Shown here: positions 1-9,708 of the stretch, one piece after another | Layout: every line of letters begins with the position of its first letter | Position numbering within the stretch: the first letter of the stretch is position 1 | Source of the DNA: Mycobacterium marseillense | GTDB taxonomy: Bacteria; Actinomycetota; Actinomycetes; Mycobacteriales; Mycobacteriaceae | Assembly: GCF_010731675.1 (NCBI RefSeq) | Contig: NZ_AP022584.1 | Coordinates: 4,526,001-4,590,000, forward strand | Direction of reading: 5' to 3' | DNA: 64,000 nucleotides | Position numbers and translations under genes: made by a program | Notes under the pieces: generated by a model | Told to the model about the DNA's origin: nothing | The model's database searches: none | Seen by the model: only the letters and a program-made list of their open reading frames with translations

Positions 1-1
1 C

Positions 2-1072
2 GCACGCCACTCAGGCAGTCAGGGCATCACCTACGCGTCGGCCGGGGTGGACATTGAGGCCGGCGATCGCGCCGTCGAACTGTTCAAGCCGCTGGCGACA
101 AAAGCCACGCGACCCGAGGTCCGGGGCGGCTTGGGCGGATTCGCCGGCTTGTTCGCGTTACGCGGCGACTACCGCGAGCCGCTGCTCGCGGCCTCCACCG
201 ATGGCGTCGGAACCAAGCTGGCGGTCGCCCAGGCGATGGACAAGCACGACACCGTCGGGCTGGACCTGGTGGCCATGGTGGTCGACGACCTCGTGGTGTG
301 CGGCGCCGAGCCGCTGTTCCTGCAGGACTACATCGCCGTGGGCCGCACGGTGCCGGAACGCTTGAGCGCCATCGTCAGTGGCATCGCCGAAGGGTGCGTG
401 CGGGCCGGCTGCGCACTGCTCGGCGGCGAGACGGCCGAACACCCCGGCCTGATGGAACCGGACCATTACGACATCTCGGCCACCGGCATCGGTGTCGTCG
501 AGGCCGACGACGTGTTGGGGCCCGATCGGGTCAAACCCGGCGACGTGATCATCGCGATGGGATCGTCGGGCCTGCACTCCAACGGCTATTCGCTGGCCCG
601 CACGGTGCTCCTCGAGATCGACCGGATGAACCTGGAGGGCTACGTCGAGGAGTTCGGCCGCACCCTGGGCGAAGAGCTGCTCGAGCCCACGCGGATCTAC
701 GCCAAGGACTGCCTCGCGCTGTGCGCCGAAACCCACGTCCGCACCTTCTGCCACGTCACCGGCGGTGGGCTTGCCGGAAACCTCGCACGCGTCATCCCGC
801 ACGGGCTGGTCGCCGAGATGGACCGCGGCACCTGGACGCCCGCGCCGGTGTTCGCCATGATCGCCCAGCGCGGCCGGGTGACACGGGAAGAGATGGAAAA
901 GACGTTCAACATGGGCGTCGGCATGATCGCCGTCGTGGCTCCAGAAGACACCGACCGCGCCCTGGCCATCCTGACCGCGCGACACCTGGATTGCTGGGTG
1001 CTGGGCACCGTCGGCAAAGGCGGAAAGGCGGGCCCGAGGGCCAAACTCGTCGGTCAGCACCCGAGATTCTGA
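2..1072 (+). CDS. purM: Phosphoribosylformylglycinamidine cyclo-ligase (AIR synthetase), 5'-truncated by window edge
   Basis: PurM converts FGAM plus ATP to aminoimidazole ribonucleotide in cytosolic purine synthesis. The reading frame is open to the left edge (it reads GITYASAGVDIEAGDRAVEL before any stop), so the true start lies outside the window; mycobacterial PurM is about 364 aa and only about 15-20 residues are missing. Visible AIRS-family features are the ATP-binding segment STDGVGTKL, the DLVAMVVDDLVVCGAEPLF stretch, the GGETAEHPG loop and a C-terminal AIRS_C domain with FNMGVGM. The downstream gene on the opposite strand (DUF3073) matches the Rv0809-Rv0810c order of M. tuberculosis. 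Confidence 0.96.
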   Translation, partial: ARHSGSQGITYASAGVDIEAGDRAVELFKPLATKATRPEVRGGLGGFAGLFALRGDYREPLLAASTDGVGTKLAVAQAMDKHDTVGLDLVAMVVDDLVVCGAEPLFLQDYIAVGRTVPERLSAIVSGIAEGCVRAGCALLGGETAEHPGLMEPDHYDISATGIGVVEADDVLGPDRVKPGDVIIAMGSSGLHSNGYSLARTVLLEIDRMNLEGYVEEFGRTLGEELLEPTRIYAKDCLALCAETHVRTFCHVTGGGLAGNLARVIPHGLVAEMDRGTWTPAPVFAMIAQRGRVTREEMEKTFNMGVGMIAVVAPEDTDRALAILTARHLDCWVLGTVGKGGKAGPRAKLVGQHPRF

Positions 1073-1139
1073 GGGCCCCGGACTTCAGCGGAACTGATAC
1101 GGCGCCGGTGCACGAGGCATCGGCGCCGAGGCGTTGGTT

Positions 1140-1325
1140 CTAGCGCCGCCAGCTGTCCTGGTCGTCCCAGGATTCGTCGGCGCCGTCGGTGTCCAGTTCA
1201 GTGGGCTCGTCGGAGCCCGTCCCGGACAGCTCTTGCTGAAGCCGCTGGAAGTCGGTCTGCGGAGAACTGTATTTGAGTTCTCGAGCAACCTTGGTCTGCT
1301 TTGCCTTAGCCCGGCCGCGGCCCAT
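1140..1325 (-). CDS. DUF3073 small acidic-tailed protein (Rv0810c-like)
   Basis: A 61-aa protein with the conserved DUF3073 start MGRGRAKAKQTKVARELKY, a basic head followed by an acidic, Asp-rich tail ending DDQDSWRR. The family is actinobacteria-specific and has no assigned function; the charge split suggests a nucleic-acid or ribosome contact, but that is inference. It is convergent with purM and has its own promoter region (about 1326-1471). Confidence 0.9.
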   Translation of the reverse strand: MGRGRAKAKQTKVARELKYSSPQTDFQRLQQELSGTGSDEPTELDTDGADESWDDQDSWRR

Positions 1326-1471
1326 GGGGGAACCCCCTCGCGCAATAACGGAGCGGCCTAACGAGTAGGCGGCTCCGATCTCCTGGTGTCGTATTGTCCT
1401 GCCAACAGTTTACCGTGCCACGCCAGTGGGCGTCGGCGCCCCCTGCTCGCTGTGGCGGACGTTACCGTTCA

Positions 1472-2566
1472 TTATCCCGCACCGCCCCGCAACCGTTCAA
1501 CGGCCAGTCGCCCGGCGCCGATCTGTTCGGCGGGAGGCAGGGAATCGACGTCGATCACCGCGGCCACCGCGGCCTCCGGACCAGTCGCCAATTCCGTCTC
1601 GGCGGGCAGTCCGCGCTTGAGCAGCGCCAGCGCTATCGGCCCGAGATCGACGTGATCGACCACGGTGCCGAGGCGGCCGATCGTGCGGCCGCCGGCCAGC
1701 ACGGGGTCGCCCGTCGTGGGGCGCTCCACCGAGCCGTCCAGGTGGAGCAGCGCCAGCATCCGGGGCGGCCTGCCCAGGTTGTGCACCCGCGCGACGGTCT
1801 CTTGCCCGCGGTAGCAGCCTTTGTCCAGGTGGACGGCACCTTCGCCGGGCCCGCCGATCCAGCCCACCTCGTGCGGAATCGTGCGTTCGTCGGTGTCGAC
1901 GCCCAGCCGCGGCCGCACCGCCGCGACGCGGTGGGCTTCGTAGGCCCACACGCCGCCGGGCCGCACTCCGGCCTGCGACAACCGGTTTCGCCAGTCACCG
2001 AGGTCACTGCGCGGTACCACCAGGTCCAGTTCGACCGGGCCGGCGGGCGTGCCGGGCATGCGCCGCACGAAGCCGCCGCCGACGGCAACCGCGGACAGCT
2101 CGTCGGGCAGCACGTCCACTCCGAGCGCATCAAGGATCGTCTGGTCGGCCAGCCGCGGGCCGAGCAACGAGAGCACGGCCAAATCGGCGTCGCCCGGGGT
2201 GACTTCGGACCAGAACACCATCTTGCGCAGGTATTGCAGGAGCGGCTCGGCGCGCCAGGGTTCGGTGTCGAGGTAAGTAGTGCCGCCCAGCTCGGTTTGG
2301 ATCCAGTGGTCCTCGACGCGGCCCTGTCCGTCCAGGCTCAGATTCTGCGTGCTGGCGCCGTCGGGCAGGTTACTGACGTGTTGGCTCGAGATGCTGTGCA
2401 ACCACGTCTGGCGGTCGTTGCCGGTCAAGGTGAGCACACCGCGGTGCGAGCGGTCGACCACGATCGCGTCGGTTTCGGCCGCGCGCTGTTCGCCCAGCGG
2501 GTCGCCGTAATGCCAGACGGCGCCGGCGTCGGGTCCGGTATCGGGTGCAGGGACTGGATGACTCAC
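1472..2566 (-). CDS. YgfZ/GcvT-like folate-binding protein (Rv0811c-like)
   Basis: A 364-aa GcvT-fold protein. The YgfZ signature is present as KGCYRGQETVARVHNLGRPP in the second half; its Cys is the residue conserved in tetrahydrofolate-dependent Fe-S cluster repair proteins. The N-terminal part carries the aminomethyltransferase-like fold (DRSHRGVLTLTGNDRQTWLH). The gene starts at GTG (reads SHPVPAPDTG) and is divergent from the pabC-like gene, with about 120 bp between the two starts. The expected role is maintenance of particular Fe-S enzymes in the cytosol. The family call is firm; the exact client enzymes are unknown. Confidence 0.88.
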   Translation of the reverse strand: MSHPVPAPDTGPDAGAVWHYGDPLGEQRAAETDAIVVDRSHRGVLTLTGNDRQTWLHSISSQHVSNLPDGASTQNLSLDGQGRVEDHWIQTELGGTTYLDTEPWRAEPLLQYLRKMVFWSEVTPGDADLAVLSLLGPRLADQTILDALGVDVLPDELSAVAVGGGFVRRMPGTPAGPVELDLVVPRSDLGDWRNRLSQAGVRPGGVWAYEAHRVAAVRPRLGVDTDERTIPHEVGWIGGPGEGAVHLDKGCYRGQETVARVHNLGRPPRMLALLHLDGSVERPTTGDPVLAGGRTIGRLGTVVDHVDLGPIALALLKRGLPAETELATGPEAAVAAVIDVDSLPPAEQIGAGRLAVERLRGGAG

Positions 2567-2688
2567 AGGTCAACTCTACGGACCGGCTCGCGCATCCAGC
2601 GAGTGTGCGGCCCGCCGCACGTTCGTCCCCGAGTGCGCGGCCAGCTTCACATTCGGCGGGGAGCGGTGAGCGGATAGGCTTCTGCACC

Positions 2689-3576
2689 ATGGCTGGCCAG
2701 AGGGGTGTCATCGTCACGCTGGACGGCGAAATCCATTCGCCCGACGCGCCGCTGTTGCACGCCGACGACCTGGCGGCGGTGCGCGGCGACGGCGTCTTCG
2801 AGACGCTGTTGGTGCGCGACGGCAGCGCCTGTCTGATCGAGTCGCATTTGCAGCGGCTGACCCAGTCGGCCGCGCTGACCGATTTGCCAGAGCCGGACCT
2901 GCCGCGGTGGCGCAGCGCGATCGAGGTGGCCACCCGGCAGTGGTGTGCGGACACCGCGGACGAAGGCGCGATGCGGCTGATCTACAGCCGCGGCCGGGAG
3001 GGCGGTTCGGTGCCGACGGCCTACGTGATGGTCAACGGCGTTCCCGAACGAGTCACGGCGGTCCGGCGCGACGGGTTGGCGGCGGTCACCCTCGATCGCG
3101 GCCTGCCCGCCACGGGTGTCGACGCGATGCCGTGGCTGCTGGCCGGCGCCAAGACCCTGTCCTACGCGGTGAACATGGCCGCCCTGCGCCACGCCGCCCG
3201 TCTCGACGCCGGTGACGTCATCTTCGTCAGCACGGACGGCTACGTCCTCGAGGGTCCGCGCTCGACCGTGGTGATCGCCACCGACTCCGATGCACCGGAC
3301 GGCAATCCCTGCCTGCTGACGCCCCCGCCGTGGTATCCGATCCTGCGCGGCACCACTCAGCAGGCCCTGTTCGAGGTGGCCAGGGCCAAGGGGTACGACT
3401 GCGATTACCGGGCGCTGCGTGTCGCGGATCTGGTTGCCGCCCAAGGGGTTTGGTTGATCTCGAGCATGACGTTGGCCGCCCGGGTCCATACGCTCGACGG
3501 TAGCCCACTGCCGCGGTCGCCGATGGCGGCGGACTTCGCCGAACTGGTCGACGCCGCCATCGTCAGCGATCGCTGA
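2689..3576 (+). CDS. pabC: Class IV aminotransferase, probable aminodeoxychorismate lyase (Rv0812-like)
   Basis: A 295-aa fold-type IV PLP enzyme. The PLP lysine lies in LLAGAKTLSYAVNMA (about residue 160), with the N-terminal DGVFETLLVRDG and the C-terminal LISSMTLAARV typical of PabC/branched-chain/D-amino-acid transaminases. I chose the ATG that gives MAGQRGVIVTLDGE because the 48 residues before it are Pro/Ser/Arg-rich noise and it matches the ortholog. PabC releases pyruvate from 4-amino-4-deoxychorismate to give p-aminobenzoate for folate. It faces the folate-binding YgfZ-like gene, a sensible pairing. A D-amino-acid transaminase role cannot be excluded from sequence alone. Confidence 0.85.
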   Translation: MAGQRGVIVTLDGEIHSPDAPLLHADDLAAVRGDGVFETLLVRDGSACLIESHLQRLTQSAALTDLPEPDLPRWRSAIEVATRQWCADTADEGAMRLIYSRGREGGSVPTAYVMVNGVPERVTAVRRDGLAAVTLDRGLPATGVDAMPWLLAGAKTLSYAVNMAALRHAARLDAGDVIFVSTDGYVLEGPRSTVVIATDSDAPDGNPCLLTPPPWYPILRGTTQQALFEVARAKGYDCDYRALRVADLVAAQGVWLISSMTLAARVHTLDGSPLPRSPMAADFAELVDAAIVSDR

Positions 3577-3619
3577 GCGCTGAATCCTGTTGTCGCCTCT
3601 GCGATTCGCGGGTACGGTC

Positions 3620-3801
3620 GGCCGTACACAAGAAGGGAGGTGGTCCGAGAAATTGATAGCTTCATGGACATGTGAGGTGGCTGCGCGCTAGCTGCATCGG
3701 CTCGGAAGAGCTGGCGATACAGATGCGCTGGCGAATTCCCCGCAGTCACCCGGCCCCCGAGCTTCCGGTTTTGTCCGACCTGGAATACGGCTCGGGGGCC
3801 G
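3620..3801 (+). other. Structured intergenic segment with strong SD-like site, mini-ORF and 12-bp hairpin
   Basis: The 260 bp between the convergent pabC and nitrobindin genes are not blank. A perfect Shine-Dalgarno-like GGGAGGTGG at about 3635 is followed within 40 nt by a short frame ending in ATG GAC ATG TGA. A long-loop inverted repeat follows: CGGCCCCCGAGC (3751-3762) pairs with GCTCGGGGGCCG (3790-3801). I see no U-tract, so it is not a classical terminator. It may be a transcribed small RNA or leader-type element, or simply a pair of gene ends. Confidence 0.3.
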
Positions 3802-3836
3802 CTCCATGTCAGCAGCGCGTAGGCCGGCGCCGGACG

Positions 3837-4523
3837 CTAGCCGGCGAACCGCGACAGCCGGGCCGAGAGATGCGGCACCAGCCCGCCGTCGGCGTCGACC
3901 CGCTCCTCGACATAGGCCAGATCGCCGCCCTCGACGATGCCGTAGAGCCGTTTGGCGCCGCCGACCAGTACGCCGGACCTGCTGCGCGCCAGCGCATCGG
4001 TCGCCAGCTCCCACGACGATTGGGTGCGCGGACGCCCGTAGAACAGCTCGACGTAGCCCGCCGAGTGGGCCAGCAGCAGCTCGATCGCCTGGGATTCGCT
4101 GGGGTCGTCGGGATCGTTGACAAAGCGCCAGAAACCGGTCTCGCGTAGGTCGCGCTCCCGGTAATCGCCTGTCTCGCTCAGCCGCCAGGAGCGGGACTCC
4201 CAGTTGAGATAGTCGCCGCCGTCGTGCGAGACCACGATCTGCTGGCCGAATCGGTAGTCGCCGTCGTGGCCGCGGCCCTCACCTTCGCCGCGCCAGACTC
4301 CGACCAGCGGCAGCAAAGCCAGCAGTGCGTCGTTGAGATTGGCGCCCTCGCGCAGGTTGGCGGTGTCGGCGGGCAGGGGCAGGTCGTCGAAGGACGGGAT
4401 GTTGCGGCTGGCGGTCAGCTTTGCGCGCTCGGCTGCGGCGGCCACCGCTCGGTCACCGGAACCAGCCGAACTCAACGGTTCGTCCGCATCGCTGCGCTCT
4501 GGATCGTCGTCGGCGCGCGTCAC
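3837..4523 (-). CDS. Nitrobindin-like heme-binding beta-barrel protein (Rv0813c-like)
   Basis: A 228-aa protein with a DUF1794/nitrobindin barrel after about 55 disordered acidic N-terminal residues. The signature GVWRGEGEG opens the barrel (about residue 75), and the paired [20 protein letters not shown] and [17 protein letters not shown] strands match the family. Nitrobindins bind ferric heme and react with NO or peroxynitrite; the Rv0813c structure was described as fatty-acid-binding-protein-like. The GTG start overlaps the stop of the upstream 32-aa peptide in a GTGA, so the two are translationally coupled. It is the last gene of the sulfur operon running left from about 6.5 kb. Confidence 0.88.
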   Translation of the reverse strand: MTRADDDPERSDADEPLSSAGSGDRAVAAAAERAKLTASRNIPSFDDLPLPADTANLREGANLNDALLALLPLVGVWRGEGEGRGHDGDYRFGQQIVVSHDGGDYLNWESRSWRLSETGDYRERDLRETGFWRFVNDPDDPSESQAIELLLAHSAGYVELFYGRPRTQSSWELATDALARSRSGVLVGGAKRLYGIVEGGDLAYVEERVDADGGLVPHLSARLSRFAG

Positions 4524-4618
4524 GACTCGTCAGTGATGAGCCGGTAGAGGGTGTAGAGGGCGAACCATGAAATCACCACGACCGCCACAACCAGCATGAT
4601 CTCGAAGAACAGCACCAC
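4520..4618 (-). CDS. 32-aa single-pass membrane peptide, coupled to nitrobindin
   Basis: A short frame of 33 codons starting at GTG and reading [18 protein letters not shown], then [14 protein letters not shown]. One membrane helix fills residues 1-22, followed by a charged tail. Its TGA overlaps the GTG of the nitrobindin gene in a 4-nt GTGA, which argues strongly that it is translated. It lies between sseC and nitrobindin on the same strand, so it is part of the same mRNA. Two in-frame GTGs are adjacent (4618 and 4615) and the choice between them is open. No function is known to me; a membrane anchor or assembly partner for the next protein is inference only. Confidence 0.65.
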   Translation of the reverse strand: MVLFFEIMLVVAVVVISWFALYTLYRLITDES

Positions 4619-4670
4619 GGGGACAAGTCTATTCGCTCCCGTCGCGGCCCGGTCGCGGGCAGCTGGCCGA

Positions 4671-4973
4671 TCAGGCGATCTTGACGTCGACCTCGTGGAT
4701 GCCCGCGCCCGACGGCGTCACCACGGCGTTCCCGTTACCGGCTGCCGACAGCGCGCGCAGGGTCCAGGATCCGGGGGCGGCGAAGAACCGGAAGTCACCG
4801 GTGGCCGAGGCCACCACCTCGGCGGTGAACTCGTCCGACGAGTCCAGCAAGCGGACGAACGCGCCACCCACTGCCTGGCCCTCGCCGTCCACGACGCGGC
4901 CGGTGATCACGGTTTCCTTTTCCAGATCGACGCTGGCCGGCAACGTCAGTCCTTGCTTCGGTGCAGAGCACAT
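4671..4973 (-). CDS. sseC: SseC family protein, DUF1416 (Rv0814c/Rv3118-like)
   Basis: A 100-aa DUF1416 protein beginning MCSAPKQGLTLPASVDLEKE. The upstream in-frame extension overlaps cysA2 and is discarded, because the ATG at 4973 lies 1 nt after the cysA2 stop (TGATATG). The sequence is a small carboxypeptidase-regulatory-like beta-sandwich (TVITGRVVDGEGQAVGGAFV). In mycobacteria sseC always follows cysA and is implicated in sulfur metabolism without a proven reaction. The conserved Cys at residue 2 is notable. Confidence 0.9.
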   Translation of the reverse strand: MCSAPKQGLTLPASVDLEKETVITGRVVDGEGQAVGGAFVRLLDSSDEFTAEVVASATGDFRFFAAPGSWTLRALSAAGNGNAVVTPSGAGIHEVDVKIA

Positions 4974-4974
4974 A

Positions 4975-5808
4975 TCAGCTTCCCAACTCGATCGGGGCCC
5001 CCACCAGGGAGCCGTATTCCGTCCAACTGCCGTCGTAGTTCTTGACATTCCTGTGCCCGAGCAATTCGTAGAGAACGAACCACGTGTGCGACGACCGCTC
5101 GCCGATGCGGCAGTAGGCGATCGTTTCTTTCTCGCCGTCCAGGCCGGCCACGGCGTACAGCTTGGCCAGCTCCTCGTCGGACTTGAAGGTGCCGTCCTCG
5201 TTGGCGGCCTTGCTCCACGGCACGTTGATCGCGCCCGGGATGTGGCCGGGCCGCTGGCTTTGTTCCTGCGGTAGATGCGCGGGCGCCAGGATCTTGCCCG
5301 AGAACTCGTCGGGGGAGCGCACGTCGACCAGGTTCTTGACGTTGATGGCCGCGATGACGTCGTCGCGGAACGCCCGGATGCTGTTGTCCGGGGCGGCGGC
5401 GGTGTACGACGTCGCCGGCCTGCTGACGGTGTCGCTGGACAGTGCGCGGCCGTCGAGCTCCCACTTCTTGCGGCCGCCGTCGAGCAGCTTCACTTGAGCG
5501 TGGCCGTACAGCTTGAAATACCAATACGCGTAGGCGGCGAACCAGTTGTTGTTGCCGCCGTAGAGGATCACGGTGTCGTCATTGGAGATGCCGCGCTCGC
5601 TGAGCAGTTTCGAGAACTGCTGAGCGTCGACGAAGTCGCGCTTGACCGGGTCCTGCAAATCGGAGCGCCAGTCCAGCTTGATCGCGCCGGGGATGTGACC
5701 GGCGTCGTAAGCGCTGGTGTCCTCGTCGACTTCGACAAAGACGACGCCTGAGGCGTCGAGATTGCTCTCAGCCCAGTCGGTCGAGACCAGGACGTCGGAG
5801 CGTGCCAT
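4975..5808 (-). CDS. cysA2: Thiosulfate sulfurtransferase (rhodanese) CysA2
   Basis: A 277-aa two-domain rhodanese. The inactive N-terminal domain (about 10-140) contains LVSTDWAESNLDASGVVFVE, and the C-terminal domain (about 155-270) carries the catalytic loop AYCRIGERSSHTW, where Cys accepts the sulfane sulfur. The length equals M. tuberculosis CysA2 exactly when the start MARSDVLVS at 5808 is used rather than the 7-codon extension. It passes sulfur from thiosulfate to thiophilic acceptors in the cytosol. It is the second gene after the DUF4395 membrane protein and is predicted to be controlled by the poly-Cys leader at 6421-6510. Confidence 0.95.
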   Translation of the reverse strand: MARSDVLVSTDWAESNLDASGVVFVEVDEDTSAYDAGHIPGAIKLDWRSDLQDPVKRDFVDAQQFSKLLSERGISNDDTVILYGGNNNWFAAYAYWYFKLYGHAQVKLLDGGRKKWELDGRALSSDTVSRPATSYTAAAPDNSIRAFRDDVIAAINVKNLVDVRSPDEFSGKILAPAHLPQEQSQRPGHIPGAINVPWSKAANEDGTFKSDEELAKLYAVAGLDGEKETIAYCRIGERSSHTWFVLYELLGHRNVKNYDGSWTEYGSLVGAPIELGS

Positions 5809-5835
5809 GGAGTGGATCCTTTCAATCACAATTGG

Positions 5836-6315
5836 TTACAGCAGGTCAGTGGGGTGCGCGCTGCTTCGGACGCGGGCCGCCAGCGGGTAGAGCTGGCAGC
5901 CCAGGCAGATGCCAAAGGCTGCATTGAGGAACGCGGCCGCCAGGGCGGCCGCGGTGGCGATGACGCCGACCAGGGCGGCGCCGGCGGCGAAGCCGACCGT
6001 CCCCAGCAGAGCGAAGATCAGGCCGACGAGTTGGGCGAACTTCAGCGGCGCGGTGGGTTCGCGATCCTGCACCGGGCCCAGTCGGGGCGCGACGATGGCG
6101 GCGAAGATGCGGCCGTAGGGATGCTGGCGCGGCCCCCCGGCAGCGCCGATGGCGAAGATGACGGCCTGGACGGCCAGGATCGCCGCCGCCGCCGGCGCGC
6201 TGACGGCCGACACGATCAGCGCCACCACCAAGACCCCGGTGGTCACCCAGGCGGCAAAGCGTGGTCCACGCACGTCGACGAGGTCGGGCTGCGTGACGGT
6301 GTTGCTGCTCGGCAA
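5836..6315 (-). CDS. DUF4395 integral membrane protein
   Basis: A 159-aa protein with about four membrane helices (roughly 25-45, 47-62, 88-108, 110-135) and a conserved Cys pair near the C-terminus, GICLGCQLYP. DUF4395 proteins commonly sit beside rhodanese and thioredoxin genes and may move or sense sulfur species, though no activity is established. The start is TTG at 6315, supported by GAGGAG about 8 nt upstream. It is the first structural gene behind the poly-Cys leader and lies 27 bp from cysA2. Confidence 0.85.
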   Translation of the reverse strand: MPSSNTVTQPDLVDVRGPRFAAWVTTGVLVVALIVSAVSAPAAAAILAVQAVIFAIGAAGGPRQHPYGRIFAAIVAPRLGPVQDREPTAPLKFAQLVGLIFALLGTVGFAAGAALVGVIATAAALAAAFLNAAFGICLGCQLYPLAARVRSSAHPTDLL

Positions 6316-6420
6316 GGTGTTACTCCTCGAATACCCCTGTTGCTCACGGAAACGACGACGGGAGAGGCGCCACGGTCAGGATCCGGGCCCGCTCCGAGTG
6401 CTACGCGAAGGCGCGGCTAC

Positions 6421-6510
6421 TCAGCAGCAACAGCAACAACAACAGCCCGCGGTGCGGCACAGCTCAACTGCGCGACGCTTGGTGAGCATGGGCTCGAGGC
6501 GGGCTGACAC
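6421..6510 (-). CDS. Leaderless poly-cysteine upstream ORF (cysteine-responsive attenuator)
   Basis: A 29-codon frame reads MSARLEPMLTKRRAVELC, then RTAG and seven consecutive Cys codons (TGT/TGC) before TGA at 6421-6423. The start is GTG at 6510 with a TAAGCT -10 box 7 nt upstream, so the mRNA begins at the start codon; an internal ATG at 6489 is in frame. Poly-cysteine leaderless ORFs of this kind are established in M. smegmatis as cysteine-sensing attenuators of exactly this operon. Low Cys-tRNA would stall the ribosome in the Cys run and raise expression of DUF4395-cysA2-sseC-nitrobindin. About 105 nt of untranslated leader follow before the TTG of DUF4395. Confidence 0.9.
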   Translation of the reverse strand: MSARLEPMLTKRRAVELCRTAGCCCCCCC

Positions 6511-6517
6511 GTCGGTC

Positions 6518-6523
6518 AGCTTA
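6518..6523 (-). promoter_or_regulatory. -10 box of the poly-Cys leader promoter
   Basis: TAAGCT on the minus strand fits the mycobacterial TAnnnT -10 motif and ends 7 nt before the GTG at 6510, the spacing expected for transcription starting at the first base of the start codon. It lies just past the thiX stop, so the attenuated operon has its own promoter. Confidence 0.7.
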
Positions 6524-6539
6524 CCCAATGACACCGCAG

Positions 6540-6971
6540 TCAAGCCAACAGCGGTTTCAGGGCGGACCGCAGGTCGGCGGCGCTGGGCACTCCCGAGGTC
6601 CGGTAGCGCTGCCGCCCGTCGACGTCGAAGATCAACGTGGTGGGCAGGGACAGCACCGAATAGCGCCGCGCGGTCTCCGGATTGGCGTCCAGGTCGACTT
6701 CGACATGGGTCACGTCGCCCAGGTCGTCGCAGACCTGGACCACGACCCGGCGAACCCGGTCACACGGCCCGCACCAGGGGGCGCTGAAATGCACGACGGT
6801 TGGCCCGCTGCGGGACAGCCCCAGCGCTGCGACGTCGCCGGCGGTGTCGCGGTCCGGCTCGGAATCGACTTCCCGGATGCTGCCGGAGCGGCGGGTCAAC
6901 AGCCAGCCGAGCAGCGTCGCGGCGGCGAGCGCGGCGACGATGATCACGACGACCGTCATCATGGGCGCCAC
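6540..6971 (-). CDS. thiX: Membrane-anchored thioredoxin-like protein ThiX
   Basis: A 143-aa protein with an N-terminal membrane helix (MMTVVVIIVAALAAATLLGW) and a thioredoxin domain (about 45-143) carrying the redox site APWCGPCDRV and the cis-Pro loop SLPTTLIFDV. The helix places the active site outside or at the membrane. It matches Rv0816c in both sequence and position, upstream of cysA2. It probably keeps thiol proteins or sulfur carriers reduced; substrates are unknown. The first ATGs (MAPMM) leave the exact start open by a few codons. Confidence 0.9.
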   Translation of the reverse strand: MAPMMTVVVIIVAALAAATLLGWLLTRRSGSIREVDSEPDRDTAGDVAALGLSRSGPTVVHFSAPWCGPCDRVRRVVVQVCDDLGDVTHVEVDLDANPETARRYSVLSLPTTLIFDVDGRQRYRTSGVPSAADLRSALKPLLA

Positions 6972-7011
6972 TCCCGACCATTCCCGGGTTCGGCGGCATC
7001 GTCAGCGGGCC

Positions 7012-7824
7012 TCATGACCGTTTAAACCCATCGAGCGACACCGTTACTCCATAGGTGATGCCCTCGATGATGACGTCCGAGCCCCGCGCCCCCTCGGTGG
7101 TGGGCGCGACGCCGAAGGGAAGGAGCTGATCGGGAAGCCTGCCGGCAAAAGCGTGCAGCACCGCGTCCTGCTTGTCGGCCGGGACGGTCTGGTCGGCGGT
7201 GTCGGGCCCGGTAAGCACGCCGGTGGGGCTGAAGACCAACGTCGCCGGGTCATCGGGGGCAATCGAGAGGTCGACCGAGACGCTCACGCGTCGATCGAAG
7301 CCGGACGATTTGGGCGTGCCGGTGAACACCAGCCCGTGGCTGTCGGAGATGCCCGACGCGGTGACACCGCCGGTCGAGGTGTTGGTTTCCTTCGGCGGCG
7401 CCTCGACCATCAGGTCGCTGATGCCCAGGTAGCGGCCCAGGTGCGTCGAGTCGATGATGATGCGGCTTTCCAATTTGTGCACCGCCAGCTTCGCGTCGGG
7501 CGTGATCAGCCACGACGCGTGCGCGAGATCCACCGAGTACATCGTGGCTTCGAGGGTGGCTTTGCCGGTCATCGCGTGTTCGACGGCGTTGGCCTTGATC
7601 TCCAACTGGTCGTAGTTGCCGCGCATGGCCTGCGGAATGAAGGGAAACGCCACGATCGCCACGAAGGGGTCGCTGCCCAGATTGGCGGCCTTGCGCACGC
7701 TGGCCGACAGCCGGTACTCGGCATAGATGCTGGTGCCGTAGTCGACGCCGATCGCGCCGAGGGCGACCACGACCACCAGGATCACGGTCGCGGTCACAGC
7801 AATCAGCAGCTTGCGCACCCGCAT
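7012..7824 (-). CDS. lmeA: LmeA family phospholipid-binding lipoprotein-like protein (DUF2993, Rv0817c-like)
   Basis: A 270-aa DUF2993 protein with one N-terminal membrane helix or signal (LLIAVTATVILVVVVALGAIG) and a periplasmic BPI/tubular-lipid-binding-like domain. The M. smegmatis ortholog LmeA binds phosphoinositides and is needed for full mannan elongation of lipomannan. Position between thiX and divergent glnR equals Rv0817c. No lipobox is present, so it is probably secreted or anchored by the helix. Family assignment is firm; function is carried over from the ortholog. Confidence 0.88.
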   Translation of the reverse strand: MRVRKLLIAVTATVILVVVVALGAIGVDYGTSIYAEYRLSASVRKAANLGSDPFVAIVAFPFIPQAMRGNYDQLEIKANAVEHAMTGKATLEATMYSVDLAHASWLITPDAKLAVHKLESRIIIDSTHLGRYLGISDLMVEAPPKETNTSTGGVTASGISDSHGLVFTGTPKSSGFDRRVSVSVDLSIAPDDPATLVFSPTGVLTGPDTADQTVPADKQDAVLHAFAGRLPDQLLPFGVAPTTEGARGSDVIIEGITYGVTVSLDGFKRS

Positions 7825-7899
7825 ATTGTGGCGTAACCCCCGGCGGTGCCGGATCGCCCGTGGCAGGGCTCACAGTGGCTCGTCTGCCACGCGAAAAAA

Positions 7900-7934
7900 C
7901 CAGGTAACACGTTATCGTTAGATGACCTGGTAAC
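7900..7934. promoter_or_regulatory. Direct repeat in the lmeA-glnR divergent promoter region
   Basis: CCAGGTAAC (7900-7908) recurs as CCTGGTAAC (7926-7934), 26 bp apart, in the 169-bp region between divergent lmeA and glnR. The GTAAC words resemble half-sites of GlnR boxes, so this could be an autoregulatory site; that is inference. Confidence 0.3.
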
Positions 7935-7944
7935 TAACGCCTGA

Positions 7945-9708
<1,764 letters not shown>

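Noticed and set aside
158..1060. Long minus-strand open frame over purM
   Set aside because: Its His/Arg/Asp-rich composition is the usual antisense shadow of a GC-rich gene; purM on the plus strand has all family motifs.
1394..2677. 427-aa plus-strand frame over the ygfZ-like gene
   Set aside because: It has no domain or start signal; the minus strand carries the YgfZ signature KGCYRGQE.
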